Assembly: GCA_963790715.1 (NCBI GenBank)
Contig: CAWBPN010000009.1
Coordinates: 62,001-126,000, forward strand
Length of the DNA stretch: 64,000 bases
Direction of reading: 5' to 3'
Origin: DCFW01 sp963790715
Lineage (GTDB): Bacteria > Bacteroidota > Bacteroidia > Bacteroidales > Bacteroidaceae
Part shown: positions 44,878 through 54,404 of the stretch, in pieces
Position numbering within the stretch: the stretch's first letter is position 1
Layout: every line of letters begins with the position of its first letter
Translations under genes and position numbers: made by a program
The notes under the pieces: generated by a model
What the model saw: the letters and a program-made list of their open reading frames with translations, nothing else
What the model was told of the DNA's origin: nothing
Database searches by the model: none

Positions 44878-45885
44878 ATGGTTAATTACAAAAAATTAGG
44901 TTTGGTAAACACAAAAGAGATGTTTAAAAGAGCCATTAATGGGGGATATGCAATTCCGGCATTCAACTTCAACAATATGGAGCAGTTGCAGGCTATCGTT
45001 AAAGCATCATCTGAATTGCGCTCTCCGGTTATTTTGCAGGTATCAAAGGGTGCACGTAATTATGCAAATCAAACGCTGTTGCAATATATGGCCGAAGGTG
45101 CTGTAGCATACGCAAAAGAGTTGGGTTGCAATCATCCTGAAATCGTACTTCACCTTGACCATGGAGATAGTTTTGAACTTTGCAAGAGTTGCGTAGATAT
45201 GGGTTTCTCTTCTGTTATGATTGACGGTTCAGCTCTTCCGTTTGCTGAAAACGCCGCTTTGACTAAGAAAGTTGTAGAATACGCTCATAAATATGATGTT
45301 ACCGTTGAAGGCGAACTTGGTGTGTTGGCAGGTGTTGAAGATGAAGTTAAATCGGATCATCACACATATACCGACCCTGAACAGGTAATCGAATTCTCAA
45401 AGGTAACGGGTTGCGATTCGTTAGCCATTTCTATCGGTACAAGTCACGGTGCATACAAATTCAAACCTGAACAATGTACACGTAATGCAGAAGGCCGTTT
45501 GGTTCCTCCTCCATTGGCATTTGATGTTTTGGATGCAGTTATGAAGAAATTACCGGGCTTCCCAATCGTTTTGCACGGATCTTCTTCAGTACCACAGGAA
45601 TATGTTGACACTATTAATAAATATGGTGGCAAGTTGCCTGATGCAATCGGTATTCCTGAAGAACAACTTCGTAAGGCTGCCAAGAGTGCGGTATGCAAAA
45701 TCAACATCGATTCGGATTCTCGTTTGGCTTTTACTGCTGCTGTTCGTAAGGCATTAGCTGAGAAACCGGGTGAGTTTGATCCTCGTAAATATTGCGGACC
45801 TGCTCGTGATGAAATGGAGAAAATGTACACACATAAAATCCTTGAGGTTTTGGGTTCTGACAAAAAATTGGCTCAATTAGACTAA
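44878..45885 (+). CDS. fbaA: Class II fructose-bisphosphate aldolase
   Basis: 335 residues. Zinc-ligand and active-site segments are present: IVLHLDHGDSFELCKSCVDM (catalytic Asp and zinc His), TVEGELGVLAGVEDEV (Glu), LAISIGTSHGAYKF (His), FPIVLHGSSSVP (His) and CKINIDSDSRLAFTAAVRK. It splits fructose 1,6-bisphosphate into dihydroxyacetone phosphate and glyceraldehyde 3-phosphate in glycolysis and the reverse in gluconeogenesis. Single gene with its own promoter and terminator. Confidence 0.96.
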   Translation: MVNYKKLGLVNTKEMFKRAINGGYAIPAFNFNNMEQLQAIVKASSELRSPVILQVSKGARNYANQTLLQYMAEGAVAYAKELGCNHPEIVLHLDHGDSFELCKSCVDMGFSSVMIDGSALPFAENAALTKKVVEYAHKYDVTVEGELGVLAGVEDEVKSDHHTYTDPEQVIEFSKVTGCDSLAISIGTSHGAYKFKPEQCTRNAEGRLVPPPLAFDVLDAVMKKLPGFPIVLHGSSSVPQEYVDTINKYGGKLPDAIGIPEEQLRKAAKSAVCKINIDSDSRLAFTAAVRKALAEKPGEFDPRKYCGPARDEMEKMYTHKILEVLGSDKKLAQLD

Positions 45886-45907
45886 TTCTTTAATTGATAA
45901 ATATTAT

Positions 45908-45943
45908 AAAAGGCGTTCTTATAACAAAGAACGCCTTTTATTT
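45908..45943. terminator. Bidirectional terminator between aldolase and aroE
   Basis: Perfect 13-pair stem AAAAGGCGTTCTT (45908-45920) with AAGAACGCCTTTT (45927-45939), 6-base loop. Confidence 0.9.
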
Positions 45944-46007
45944 TGCCACTTCCAGCTAATTTTTTCACTATAGCACCATCGAGAGAGCTACATATACAAT
46001 GAAATAA

Positions 46008-46757
46008 TTATTGTTGGTGCCACATCTCCCACGAAACAAATGCTTGAAGCAACAGCATTTCCAAACCGTTCTTTACTATGCACCCTTGTTCTTTGCCTTT
46101 TAGCATAAATTGTGTTTGGTCTGGATTATAAAGTAAATCGTATAATAAATGTTTTTTTGTTAATAGGTTATAAGGTATATTAGGATAGGCGTCAACATTC
46201 GGATACATTCCCAATGGTGTGGTGTTCACAATTACTTTATTTTCTTCCATTATTTCAGGAGTAATATTTTCGTAAGTGATAATGTTTTTGTCATGTTTCT
46301 CACGAGAGACGAATGTGGAGTCGATGCCCAATTTCTTAAGTCCGTGGAAGACAGCCTTTGAGGCGCCACCAGTGCCTAATATAAGGGCATGTTTGTGAAA
46401 GGGCTGAATCAGTGGTTGTATGGATCTTGTGAAGCCGACAACATCCGAATTGTAACCCTTTAGTTGTACTTTCCCTTTTTTGTTATGAGTTATTTTTATC
46501 ACATTGACGGCACCTATGTTGGCAGCGTCGCTGTCTAACTCATTTAAGAACTTCATCACTTGCTCTTTGTACGGAATGGTAACGTTTAATCCCTTCAGTT
46601 CCGGGTTTTCCTCAATTACCTCCATGAAATCCTTTATGGTGGGGATTTCAAAATTAATATACTTGGCATCAATGTTTTCGGCCTCAAACTTTTCATTGAA
46701 GTAACTCATCGAAAAGGAATGCTTAAGAGGGAAGCCTATCAATCCGTATTTATCCAT
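46008..46757 (-). CDS. aroE: Shikimate dehydrogenase AroE
   Basis: 249 residues from ATG 46757, where MDKYGLIGFPLKHSFSMSYF begins with the conserved start; an upstream start at 46814 would overlap the methyltransferase gene and adds no homology. Shikimate-binding segments LKHSFSMSYF, NVTIPYKEQ and YNSDVVGF and the NADP motif ILGTGGASKAV are visible. It reduces 3-dehydroshikimate to shikimate. Last gene of a minus-strand operon (phoH, purC, menaquinone methyltransferase, aroE). Confidence 0.95.
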   Translation of the reverse strand: MDKYGLIGFPLKHSFSMSYFNEKFEAENIDAKYINFEIPTIKDFMEVIEENPELKGLNVTIPYKEQVMKFLNELDSDAANIGAVNVIKITHNKKGKVQLKGYNSDVVGFTRSIQPLIQPFHKHALILGTGGASKAVFHGLKKLGIDSTFVSREKHDKNIITYENITPEIMEENKVIVNTTPLGMYPNVDAYPNIPYNLLTKKHLLYDLLYNPDQTQFMLKGKEQGCIVKNGLEMLLLQAFVSWEMWHQQ

Positions 46758-46786
46758 ATTTATCAGTTTTTGTCTTTTGTTGTATA

Positions 46787-47524
46787 CTATTTTGTCGCTA
46801 TATATAGTGTGCAAATGCCGAACGTCAATCGCTTGAATTCAGCTTTTGTAAATCCCGTTTCTTCTAAAATACCTTGCATCACTTCTCCTTGCGGAAATAC
46901 TTTGATAGTATTAGGCAAATAGGTATATGCACCTCTGTCCTTACTTAAACATTTACCCAATACCGGGATTACCACCTTGGAATAAATGGCAAACATCTGT
47001 TTCATCGGGAAATGTGCCGGTGTAGTTAACTCCAATATCACCAGGTGACCGCCTGGGACCAGTACGCGAAGCATTTCTTTCAAGCCCGTTTTCAAGTCTG
47101 CGAAGTTGCGTACACCGAATGCTACGGTGATGGCATCGAAGGTGTCGTCTTTGAAGCTTAAGGCCTCACAATCCTCATATTGAAAAGATATTTTGTCACT
47201 TAATCCGGCTGCTGTTACTTTTTGTCTGCCTACATCCATCATTCCTTCTGAGATGTCAACGGCTACCAAATTGTCGGGCGTCAACATTTCATAGGCCTGT
47301 AATGCAAAATCGCCTGTACCTGTGGCAACGTCAAGTACTGTTTTAGGAGCGGAAAGCCTAAGTATATTAATGGCCTTTCTTCTCCAAATTTTATCAATAC
47401 CGAAGGATAGCAGATGATTAAGCTTGTCGTAAGTGCCGGCGATGTTGTCGAACATACGCTTGACTTGTTCATCCTTCTTTCCTTCGGTACTGTATGGTTT
47501 TATATCTTCTTGCGGATAATTCAT
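46787..47524 (-). CDS. ubiE: Demethylmenaquinone methyltransferase (UbiE/MenG)
   Basis: 245 residues. SAM-binding motif VLDVATGTGDFALQAYE, followed by VAVDISEGMMDVGRQKV, FDAITVAFGVRNFADL and the C-terminal LTFGICTLYIATK. It makes menaquinone from demethylmenaquinone, the quinone of Bacteroidales anaerobic respiration. It overlaps the purC stop by 4 bases. Confidence 0.95.
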   Translation of the reverse strand: MNYPQEDIKPYSTEGKKDEQVKRMFDNIAGTYDKLNHLLSFGIDKIWRRKAINILRLSAPKTVLDVATGTGDFALQAYEMLTPDNLVAVDISEGMMDVGRQKVTAAGLSDKISFQYEDCEALSFKDDTFDAITVAFGVRNFADLKTGLKEMLRVLVPGGHLVILELTTPAHFPMKQMFAIYSKVVIPVLGKCLSKDRGAYTYLPNTIKVFPQGEVMQGILEETGFTKAEFKRLTFGICTLYIATK

Positions 47525-48465
47525 TTCTTCAAGAAGTCTGTAACATTCTTCTCAATTCTGGCGGCTAGGTCGCCGGTCTCTTCTTTCTCGAATTTCTCAC
47601 CGATTATGTGTTCGTAAAGCTCGATGTAGCGGTCTGAAACACTTTTGACGTATTCTTCCGTCATATCTGGAACTTGTTGCCCTGTTTGTCCCATGAATCC
47701 GCGTTCAATCAACCATTGGCGTACAAACTCCTTTGAAAGTTGTTTCTGAGGTTTGCCTGCTTTGAAAAGTTCTTCGTATGGTTCAGCATAGAAGTAACGT
47801 GAAGAATCCGGTGTATGAATTTCGTCGATAAGATATATTTTGCCGTCGCGTTTACCGAATTCATATTTGGTATCTACAAGAATCAATCCTTTTGATTGAG
47901 CAATTTCAGTGCCGCGTGCAAACAGAGCTTGTGTGTATTTCTCCATTTGTTCGTAGTCTTCTTTGCTTACCAATCCCTGTTTGATGATTTCTTCTTTGGA
48001 TATATTTTCATCATGTCCCGTGTCAGCCTTTGTGGTCGGAGTTACGATAGGATGAGGAAACTTTTGGTCTTGTTTCATGCCTTCAGGCAGCTTAACTCCG
48101 CAAAGTTCGCGGTTGCCTGCTTTGTATTCGCGCCATGCGCTACCGGTAAGATAACCGCGTATAATCATCTCAACACGAAAACCTTCGCATTTTAATCCCA
48201 CAGTAACCATAGGGTCCGGAGTAGCTATTTTCCAGTTCGGCACGATGTCGGCCGTAGCATCCAGAAAACGAGCTGCAATTTGGTTCAACACTTGTCCCTT
48301 GAAAGGAATTCCTTTCGGCAGAATAACGTCGAATGCTGAGATACGGTCGGTTGCAATCATCACCAATTTATCATCATTGATATTGTATACGTCGCGTACT
48401 TTACCGTGATAAACACTCTTTTGTCCCTGAAAATGGAAATCTGTTTTTACTAATGTTTTGCTCAT
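47521..48465 (-). CDS. purC: Phosphoribosylaminoimidazole-succinocarboxamide synthase PurC
   Basis: 314 residues, the longer eukaryote-like/Bacteroidetes form. Motifs: KLVMIATDRISAFDVILPKG (ATP loop), VEMIIRGYLTGSAWREYK, LVDTKYEFGKRDGKIYLIDE and HTPDSSRYFY. It ligates aspartate to CAIR in purine synthesis. Two bases separate it from the phoH stop, and it overlaps the next gene by 4 bases. Confidence 0.96.
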   Translation of the reverse strand: MSKTLVKTDFHFQGQKSVYHGKVRDVYNINDDKLVMIATDRISAFDVILPKGIPFKGQVLNQIAARFLDATADIVPNWKIATPDPMVTVGLKCEGFRVEMIIRGYLTGSAWREYKAGNRELCGVKLPEGMKQDQKFPHPIVTPTTKADTGHDENISKEEIIKQGLVSKEDYEQMEKYTQALFARGTEIAQSKGLILVDTKYEFGKRDGKIYLIDEIHTPDSSRYFYAEPYEELFKAGKPQKQLSKEFVRQWLIERGFMGQTGQQVPDMTEEYVKSVSDRYIELYEHIIGEKFEKEETGDLAARIEKNVTDFLKK

Positions 48466-48467
48466 TG

Positions 48468-49451
48468 TTATAATGTTTGATTAATTGGTTTTTCTTCTTC
48501 TTTTATCTGTTTTCTTCGTTCGTCATCGTGTTCGTATGCTTCCACGATGCGCTGTACGAGCTTGTGGCGAACGATGTCTTTTTTGCCTAATTCTATAAAG
48601 CTTATTCCGTGTATGCCTTTGAGTATATGCAGAGCCTGTATCAGTCCCGATTGTTGCCTTTGCGGCAAGTCCACTTGTGTGATGTCTCCCGTTATAATCA
48701 TTTTCGTATTTATGCCCATACGGGTCAGAAACATTTTTATTTGTGCCGTTGTTGTGTTTTGTGCTTCATCAAGGATTACAACGGCATCGCTGAGGGTACG
48801 TCCGCGCATAAAGGCCAGCGGAGCTATTTGGATAACGTTGGAATCCATGTATTCGGCCAATTTGTTAGCCGGGATCATATCTTGCAAAGCATCGTAGAGA
48901 GGTTGTAAATACGGGTCTATTTTGTCTTTCATATCACCAGGCAGAAAACCTAACTTTTCACCTGCTTCTACTGCGGGACGACTGAGTATTATCTTACGTA
49001 TTTCTTTGTTTTTCAGTGCTTTCACTGCTAAAGCAATACTGGTGTACGTCTTACCGGAACCCGCAGGTCCTACGGCGAATATCATATCGTTTTTTTCAAA
49101 AGCCTCGCATATTTTCAGTTGGTTCTCGCTACGCGGTACAATAGGTTTACCCGCTACGCTGTAAACAATCACGTTGTCGAGATGTTCGCGTTGCGGTTTT
49201 TTACCTTTCATTATGTCCACAATAACCTCTTCGGTAAGAGAATTGTATTTGATACAATATTTTTCAAGCATGCCTATGCCTTCTTCAAAAGCGCACATAT
49301 CTTCTTCATCACCCCATATTTTCATAACATTCCCCCGTGCAACAATGTGCAGTTTAGGGAAAAGAGCTTTCAGCAATTGAAGATTCACGTTGTTTACTCC
49401 GAAGAATATCAAAGGGTCAACATCATCGAGAACGATTAATTTTTCTATCAT
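48468..49451 (-). CDS. PhoH-family ATPase (YbeZ type)
   Basis: 327 residues. Walker A FAVGPAGSGKTYTSIALA and Walker B DAVVILDEAQNTTTAQIKMF are clear, with the PhoH signature SRPAVEAGEKLGFLPGDMKD. An N-terminal KH-like segment (FGVNNVNLQLLKALFPKLHI) suggests RNA binding. The YbeZ-type ATPase works with the YbeY RNase in ribosome and RNA quality control. Head of the minus-strand operon; -7 box TAATTTTG (read 49487 to 49480) is 29 bases upstream. Confidence 0.93.
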   Translation of the reverse strand: MIEKLIVLDDVDPLIFFGVNNVNLQLLKALFPKLHIVARGNVMKIWGDEEDMCAFEEGIGMLEKYCIKYNSLTEEVIVDIMKGKKPQREHLDNVIVYSVAGKPIVPRSENQLKICEAFEKNDMIFAVGPAGSGKTYTSIALAVKALKNKEIRKIILSRPAVEAGEKLGFLPGDMKDKIDPYLQPLYDALQDMIPANKLAEYMDSNVIQIAPLAFMRGRTLSDAVVILDEAQNTTTAQIKMFLTRMGINTKMIITGDITQVDLPQRQQSGLIQALHILKGIHGISFIELGKKDIVRHKLVQRIVEAYEHDDERRKQIKEEEKPINQTL

Positions 49452-49530
49452 GCATGTTCTTTTGTAATAATTTGTTCTGCAAAATTAATCATTTATCGCA
49501 ATATCTTTCATAAGATTTTTTAAAAATGTA

Positions 49531-49538
49531 TACCTTTG
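49531..49538 (+). promoter_or_regulatory. -7 box of the DUF5715 gene
   Basis: TACCTTTG, 25 bases before the ATG at 49564; part of a divergent promoter region with the phoH box at 49480-49487. Confidence 0.55.
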
Positions 49539-49563
49539 TGCATCAAATTAAGATTTATCCGGT

Positions 49564-50274
49564 ATGAAACATAAAATAGTGCCTGTCATAATTGTCTTTT
49601 TAGTTTTTATCCTATGTTGTAAAATGTGCAAAAGCTGCCGTGGACATCATAAAAGACAGAATAAACAAGAGGCTGTAAATCATTCAATAAAACGCAATCA
49701 TCCGCATAATATAAAAGGTGTATGGAGCTTTCGCGATTGTTTTGATGATGAAAACGACGTGCAGTTGCAGATGGCTAAGTACAAGGGAATCAAACTGATA
49801 AATAACAGGGCTGAGGCTGAAAAGATGAAAGGCAAACTGTGTCTTTTACTTGAAAATAAATACTGGGGCATAGATTGGTTGAAGAACTCAATACCTTATT
49901 TGATTCCTTCGGCAAAGCAGTCGCTTGATTCGATAGGTATTGCTTTTATGGATTCATGCCACGCTAAAGGCTTGAATACATATCGTGTGGTGGTAACTAG
50001 TGCTTTGCGTACTGAGGATGATGTTAAAACGCTGCGTAAGCATAATGGCAATGCCATCAGTAATTCCGCTCACAGTTACGGTACTACGTATGATGTCAGT
50101 TGGAAGAAATTCCGTTTGGTGGGCGACCCTAATCACCGTCCGCTTGAAATGGTAGAACCGGAAACATTGAAATTGGTGCTTTGCGAGGCCTTGCGTGATT
50201 TGCGCCGGCATCGTGTGGTGTACGTCAAATATGAGCGTATGCAAGGGTGCTTTCATATAACAAGCAGATTATAA
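49564..50274 (+). CDS. DUF5715 protein, peptidase M15/VanY-like fold
   Basis: 236 residues with an N-terminal membrane anchor (VPVIIVFLVFILCCKMCKSC). The C-terminal half has the M15-type zinc pattern: VTSALRTEDDVKTLRKHNGN, SNSAHSYGTTYDVSWKKF (His and Asp ligands) and GCFHIT (last His). Such enzymes cut D-Ala-containing peptide cross-bridges in peptidoglycan, here probably in the periplasm. Family activity has not been shown for DUF5715 to my knowledge. Its stop overlaps the truA start by one base. Confidence 0.75.
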   Translation: MKHKIVPVIIVFLVFILCCKMCKSCRGHHKRQNKQEAVNHSIKRNHPHNIKGVWSFRDCFDDENDVQLQMAKYKGIKLINNRAEAEKMKGKLCLLLENKYWGIDWLKNSIPYLIPSAKQSLDSIGIAFMDSCHAKGLNTYRVVVTSALRTEDDVKTLRKHNGNAISNSAHSYGTTYDVSWKKFRLVGDPNHRPLEMVEPETLKLVLCEALRDLRRHRVVYVKYERMQGCFHITSRL

Positions 50275-51032
50275 TGCACAGATTTTTCGTTTATTTATCA
50301 TACGACGGTGAACAGTACCACGGTTGGCAGTTGCAACCGAATGGTGTAACCGTACAACAGCGTTTGCAAGAGTGTTTGTCCATATTGCTGCACCGTCCTG
50401 CTTTTGTTACCGGAGCTGGACGTACCGATGCAGGCGTGCATGCACGCCTTATGGTTGCACATTTTGATTTTGATGATGTGCCGGATTTGGCCACGCTCGC
50501 ATATAAACTCAATCAGATACTGCCCGGTGATATTGCAGTACATAAAATCGTGGAGGTGCAACCTGATGCCAATGCGCGTTTTTCTGCTGTCAGCCGTACA
50601 TATAAGTATTATGTTACTACAGCTAAATCACCGTTTAACCGCCAGTACGCATGGCGCATTTATTATCCGCTTGATTATGATTTGATGAATATGGCGGCTG
50701 AAATCTTGTTTGAATATAATGATTTTACAAGTTTTGCCCGCTTGCACAGTGACGTTAAAACAAATATTTGCCACATCAAACAGGCGCATTGGGAGCAGTC
50801 GGCAACAGATTCGTCATTATGGGTATTTACCATTCAGGCTGACAGATTCCTGCGTAACATGGTGCGTGCCATTGTAGGTACACTCATTGAAGTCGGTCGC
50901 GGCAAGATGACGCTGGAGAAGTTTCGCAGTGTGATAGAGCAGCAAGACCGTTGCAAGGCAGGCGGTTCGGCACCGGGATATGCATTGTTTTTGGATAATA
51001 TTGAATACAAAGAAGATATATTTATAAAGTAG
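50274..51032 (+). CDS. truA: tRNA pseudouridine synthase A (TruA)
   Basis: 252 residues from ATG 50274 (sequence MHRFFVYLSYDGEQYHGWQL), which overlaps the upstream stop as TAATG; the longer start at 50247 has no homology in its extra residues. Catalytic Asp lies in GAGRTDAGVHAR, followed by FLRNMVRAIVGTLIEVGRGK. It makes pseudouridine at positions 38-40 of tRNA anticodon stems. It is followed after 4 bases by a transporter gene. Confidence 0.95.
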   Translation: MHRFFVYLSYDGEQYHGWQLQPNGVTVQQRLQECLSILLHRPAFVTGAGRTDAGVHARLMVAHFDFDDVPDLATLAYKLNQILPGDIAVHKIVEVQPDANARFSAVSRTYKYYVTTAKSPFNRQYAWRIYYPLDYDLMNMAAEILFEYNDFTSFARLHSDVKTNICHIKQAHWEQSATDSSLWVFTIQADRFLRNMVRAIVGTLIEVGRGKMTLEKFRSVIEQQDRCKAGGSAPGYALFLDNIEYKEDIFIK

Positions 51033-51036
51033 AAAT

Positions 51037-51933
51037 ATGTGGTTATTATTAGCTTTTATCTCAGCAGCGTTGTTGGGATGTTATGATGCGTGTAAAAAGA
51101 AATCGTTAAATAATAATGCGGTAATTCCGGTTTTGTTTTTTAATACGTTGATATGCAGTCTTATTTTTACACCGTTAATCATCGGTTCGGCTACCGGAAT
51201 GTTATCGGCCAAGTCGTTGTTTTATGTTCAGGTTGAAGGGTGGGGCGTACATAAATATATCTTATTGAAGAGCTTTATCGTATTGTCGTCATGGATATTC
51301 GGTTATTTCGGGATGAAGCATTTGCCGTTGACTATAGTAGGCCCTATTGATGCCACGCGCCCTGTTATGGTATTGGTCGGCGCTTTGCTGATATTCGGTG
51401 AACGACTCAACTTCTATCAATGGATTGGTGTATTCCTTGCCGTCCTCTCTTTCTTTTTGCTCAGTCGCAGCAGCAAGAAAGAAGGTATTAATTTCAAGCA
51501 AAATAAGTGGGTACTATTTATTGTGATGGCTGCAATGTTGGGAGCGATTAGCGGGTTGTACGATAAGTATTTAATGAAGCGTTTCCCACCGATGGTAGTG
51601 CAATCGTGGTACAATATATATCAGTTTGGGATTATGGGAATTATCCTTTTGCTGCTATGGTTTCCAACGCGTAAGAAAAACACGCCGTTTCATTGGAGGT
51701 GGACTATCGTCCCGATTTCGATATTCCTGTCAGCTGCCGACTTTGTTTACTTTTATGCACTGAGCTATCCCAACTCAATGATTTCAATTGTAAGTATGGT
51801 GCGCAGGAGTAGTGTAGTAGTTTCATTTTTATTCGGCGCATTGTTCTTTCATGAGAAGAATTTAAAAAGCAAGGTTGTTGACCTTGCTTTCGTACTTATC
51901 GGTATGATATTCTTATATATCGGTAGTCGTTAA
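51037..51933 (+). CDS. DMT-superfamily (EamA) transporter
   Basis: 298 residues with ten hydrophobic segments in two EamA-like halves (first: LALLGCYDACKKKSLNN-like start, then MKHLPLTIVGPIDATRPVMV; second: DFVYFYALSYPNSMISIVSM and VSFLFGALFFHEK). The first half has the PIDATRPV-type conserved turn. Probable metabolite exporter; substrate unknown. Its stop and that of the convergent ABC-F gene are adjacent (TAA at 51931, TTA at 51934), so no terminator fits between them. Confidence 0.9.
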   Translation: MWLLLAFISAALLGCYDACKKKSLNNNAVIPVLFFNTLICSLIFTPLIIGSATGMLSAKSLFYVQVEGWGVHKYILLKSFIVLSSWIFGYFGMKHLPLTIVGPIDATRPVMVLVGALLIFGERLNFYQWIGVFLAVLSFFLLSRSSKKEGINFKQNKWVLFIVMAAMLGAISGLYDKYLMKRFPPMVVQSWYNIYQFGIMGIILLLLWFPTRKKNTPFHWRWTIVPISIFLSAADFVYFYALSYPNSMISIVSMVRRSSVVVSFLFGALFFHEKNLKSKVVDLAFVLIGMIFLYIGSR

Positions 51934-53550
51934 TTATTTTGCATACAACTTTTCACGCAGTGCCTTAATGGCATCTGATGTTATGTATTCATCGTATGGC
52001 ATTATCTTGTCGATAATTCCGTTTGGTGTAAGCTCTATAACACGGTTGGCTATTGTTTGGATAAATTCGTGGTCGTGGCTTGAGAAGAGAATGTTACCTT
52101 TGAACATCTTCAAATTGTTATTGAATGCCTGTATCGATTCCAAATCAAGGTGATTGGTAGGCGTGTCAAGAATAAGACAGTTGGCGTTTTTCATTTGCAT
52201 ACGTGCAATCATGCAACGCATCTTTTCACCTCCCGATAACACGCTGGCCTTTTTGAGAATTTCTTCACCGGAGAATAGCATACGACCTAAATAGGCTTTT
52301 ATTTCCACTTCGTTTATTGAGCTGAATTGGCTCAACCAGTCAACAAGGTTGAGGTCTGTTTCAAAGAATTTGGTGTTGTCTACAGGCAGATAAGCCGTAG
52401 TGATTGTTATGCCCCATTCAAATTTGCCGCCTTGTGGTTTGCGGTTGTTGTTGATTATTTCAAAAAAGGCAGTCATTGCACGAGGGTTGTGGCTTATAAA
52501 TACTATTTTATCACCTTTTTCCACATTGAATGTTAAGTTGGAGAACAGTACTTCGCCATCTTCGCTTGTTGCAGCCAAGTCTTGAACTTCCAATATTTTG
52601 TTACCCGGTTCGCGTTCGGGAGTAAAGATAATTCCCGGATATTTGCGGCTTGACGGTTGTATATCTTCAACATTAAGTTTCTCCAGCATCTTTTTACGGC
52701 TGGTCGTTTGTTTGCTTTTGGCCACGTTTGCGCTGAATCGTCTGATAAACTCTTCCAGTTCCTTACGTTTTTCGTCGGCTTTGGCCTTTTGATTCTGAGC
52801 TTGGCGCAGAGCCAACTGACTTGATTCGTACCAGAAACTGTAGTTGCCTGAGTATAATGTTATTTTATTGTAGTCTATATCTACGGTGTGCGTACTGATT
52901 GCGTCCAGAAAGTGACGGTCATGGCTGATTACCAGCACTGTATGTTCGTATTCCGACAGATAGTCTTCCAACCATGTTACGGTATCCATATCCAAATCGT
53001 TGGTAGGCTCATCAAGAAGCAAGTTGTCAGGGTTACCGAAAAGAGCCTGTGCAAGTAATACACGCACCTTTTCATTACCGCTAAGCTCGCTCATCTTCTT
53101 TGAATGCAAAGCCTCTTTTATTCCCAATCCGCTCAACAGCGATGCAGCATTGCTTTCGGCGTTGTATCCGTCCATTCCTGCAAACTTATCTTCAAGCTCG
53201 GCAACTTTCATTCCGTCTTCTTCCGTGAAATCGGTTTTTGAGTATAGCTCATCGCGTTGCTTCATTGTGTCCCACAGTACTTTATGCCCTAACAACACCG
53301 TATCCAACACTGTATATTCGTCGTATCTGAAATGGTCCTGGCAAAGCATTGACAAGCGTTCGCCGTGTCCGATCTCTATTTGACCTTTAGTTGTGTCCAT
53401 TTCACCGGCAACGGCTTTCAAAAAAGTAGACTTACCGGCACCGTTAGCGCCAATAATACCATAGCAATTGCCATTGGTAAACTTAAGATTCACATCTTTA
53501 AATAAAACTCTTTTACCGAATTGTATGGCAAGATTTGTAACTGTAATCAT
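51934..53550 (-). CDS. ABC-F family ribosome-associated ATPase (YbiT-like)
   Basis: 538 residues, two ABC cassettes in one chain and no membrane segment. First cassette: GIIGANGAGKSTFLKAVAGE (Walker A), LSGNEKVRVLLAQALFGNPD and LLLDEPTNDLDMDTVTWL. A charged linker follows (ALRQAQNQKAKADEKRKELE). Second cassette: VLSGGEKMRCMIARMQM and LILDTPTNHLDLESIQAFN; its Walker A is degenerate (VFISHNPRAMTAF). ABC-F proteins act at the ribosomal E site. The degenerate second P-loop is as in YbiT. Minus-strand -7 box at 53584-53577. Confidence 0.93.
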   Translation of the reverse strand: MITVTNLAIQFGKRVLFKDVNLKFTNGNCYGIIGANGAGKSTFLKAVAGEMDTTKGQIEIGHGERLSMLCQDHFRYDEYTVLDTVLLGHKVLWDTMKQRDELYSKTDFTEEDGMKVAELEDKFAGMDGYNAESNAASLLSGLGIKEALHSKKMSELSGNEKVRVLLAQALFGNPDNLLLDEPTNDLDMDTVTWLEDYLSEYEHTVLVISHDRHFLDAISTHTVDIDYNKITLYSGNYSFWYESSQLALRQAQNQKAKADEKRKELEEFIRRFSANVAKSKQTTSRKKMLEKLNVEDIQPSSRKYPGIIFTPEREPGNKILEVQDLAATSEDGEVLFSNLTFNVEKGDKIVFISHNPRAMTAFFEIINNNRKPQGGKFEWGITITTAYLPVDNTKFFETDLNLVDWLSQFSSINEVEIKAYLGRMLFSGEEILKKASVLSGGEKMRCMIARMQMKNANCLILDTPTNHLDLESIQAFNNNLKMFKGNILFSSHDHEFIQTIANRVIELTPNGIIDKIMPYDEYITSDAIKALREKLYAK

Positions 53551-53627
53551 TTTTATTTCTTAATAATTTGCGAGTGCAAAGATATTGCTTTTTTTCGTGA
53601 TAACTGCCATAATTGGTTGAAAAGCTG

Positions 53628-53635
53628 TATCTTTG
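53628..53635 (+). promoter_or_regulatory. -7 box of the grpE-dnaJ operon
   Basis: TATCTTTG, 83 bases before the grpE ATG. Together with CAAAGATA at 53577-53584 (minus strand, ABC-F gene) it makes a divergent promoter region. Confidence 0.55.
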
Positions 53636-53718
53636 CAAAATATTTCGTATAAACAAATAAATGGCAAAGATTTTGTAGCTCCGATTTTGTAAGTAGAAAT
53701 AAATAAGAAATAAAAGAT

Positions 53719-54390
53719 ATGAGTCAAAAAGAAAAAGAAAATACAAAGGAAGAGGATGTTGCTTCTAAAGTACAGCCCGATAATAAAGAAGAAAAAGAAA
53801 ACGCTCAAAAAGAGTCTGACAAAAAGAAAGAAGAAGAAAAGAAAGATAACGCCGAATCTGACAAAGAGACAGAATCTTCGTGCAAGGAAAATACTGACAA
53901 TGCTGAAGCAACGGCAGAAAATCCGGAAGATGAAGCTAAAAAAGCAGTAGAGACTGCTAAGGCTGAGGCTGCCGATTGGAAAGATAAATATCTTCGTTTG
54001 TCGGCCGAATTCGATAATTATCGCAAACGCACTATGAAGGAGAAGGCTGAGCTGATACTTAACGGAGGCGAAAAAAGTATAGTAAGCATATTGCCTGTTG
54101 TCGATGACTTGGAGCGTGCCCTCAAGACTATGGACAAGGCTGAAGACGTTGACGCCGTGAAGAATGGTATTGATTTGATATATAAGAAGTTTGTCGATAT
54201 ATTGGGACGCAACGGAGTGAAGGCTATCGACACCGAAGGAAAGGAACTTGATACGGATTTCCATGAGGCTATTGCTACTATTCCTGCGCCTAAAGAAGAG
54301 CAAAAAGGTAAGATTATTGATTGTGTTCAGACAGGTTATATATTGAATGAAAAGGTTATTCGACATGCTAAAGTGGTTGTCGGACAATAA
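53719..54390 (+). CDS. grpE: Nucleotide exchange factor GrpE
   Basis: 223 residues. The first 75 are a Lys/Glu/Asp-rich, low-complexity extension; the GrpE core follows: DWKDKYLRLSAEFDNYRKRT, long coiled-coil helix, VVDDLERALKTM, GVKAIDTEGKELDTDFHEAI and the beta-wing end IRHAKVVVGQ. It speeds ADP release from DnaK. It is 14 bases upstream of dnaJ; dnaK is not in the window. Confidence 0.95.
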   Translation: MSQKEKENTKEEDVASKVQPDNKEEKENAQKESDKKKEEEKKDNAESDKETESSCKENTDNAEATAENPEDEAKKAVETAKAEAADWKDKYLRLSAEFDNYRKRTMKEKAELILNGGEKSIVSILPVVDDLERALKTMDKAEDVDAVKNGIDLIYKKFVDILGRNGVKAIDTEGKELDTDFHEAIATIPAPKEEQKGKIIDCVQTGYILNEKVIRHAKVVVGQ

Positions 54391-54404
54391 TAAAGAAAAC
54401 AGTT

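Noticed and set aside
46757..46814. Longer aroE start (19 extra residues)
   Set aside because: It overlaps the methyltransferase gene by 28 bases and the extra residues do not belong to the AroE fold; ATG 46757 begins with the conserved MDKYGLIGFP.
51931..51936. Stop codons of the DMT transporter and ABC-F genes touch each other
   Set aside because: Unusual packing but common in compact genomes; no shared hairpin or overlap with regulatory meaning was seen.
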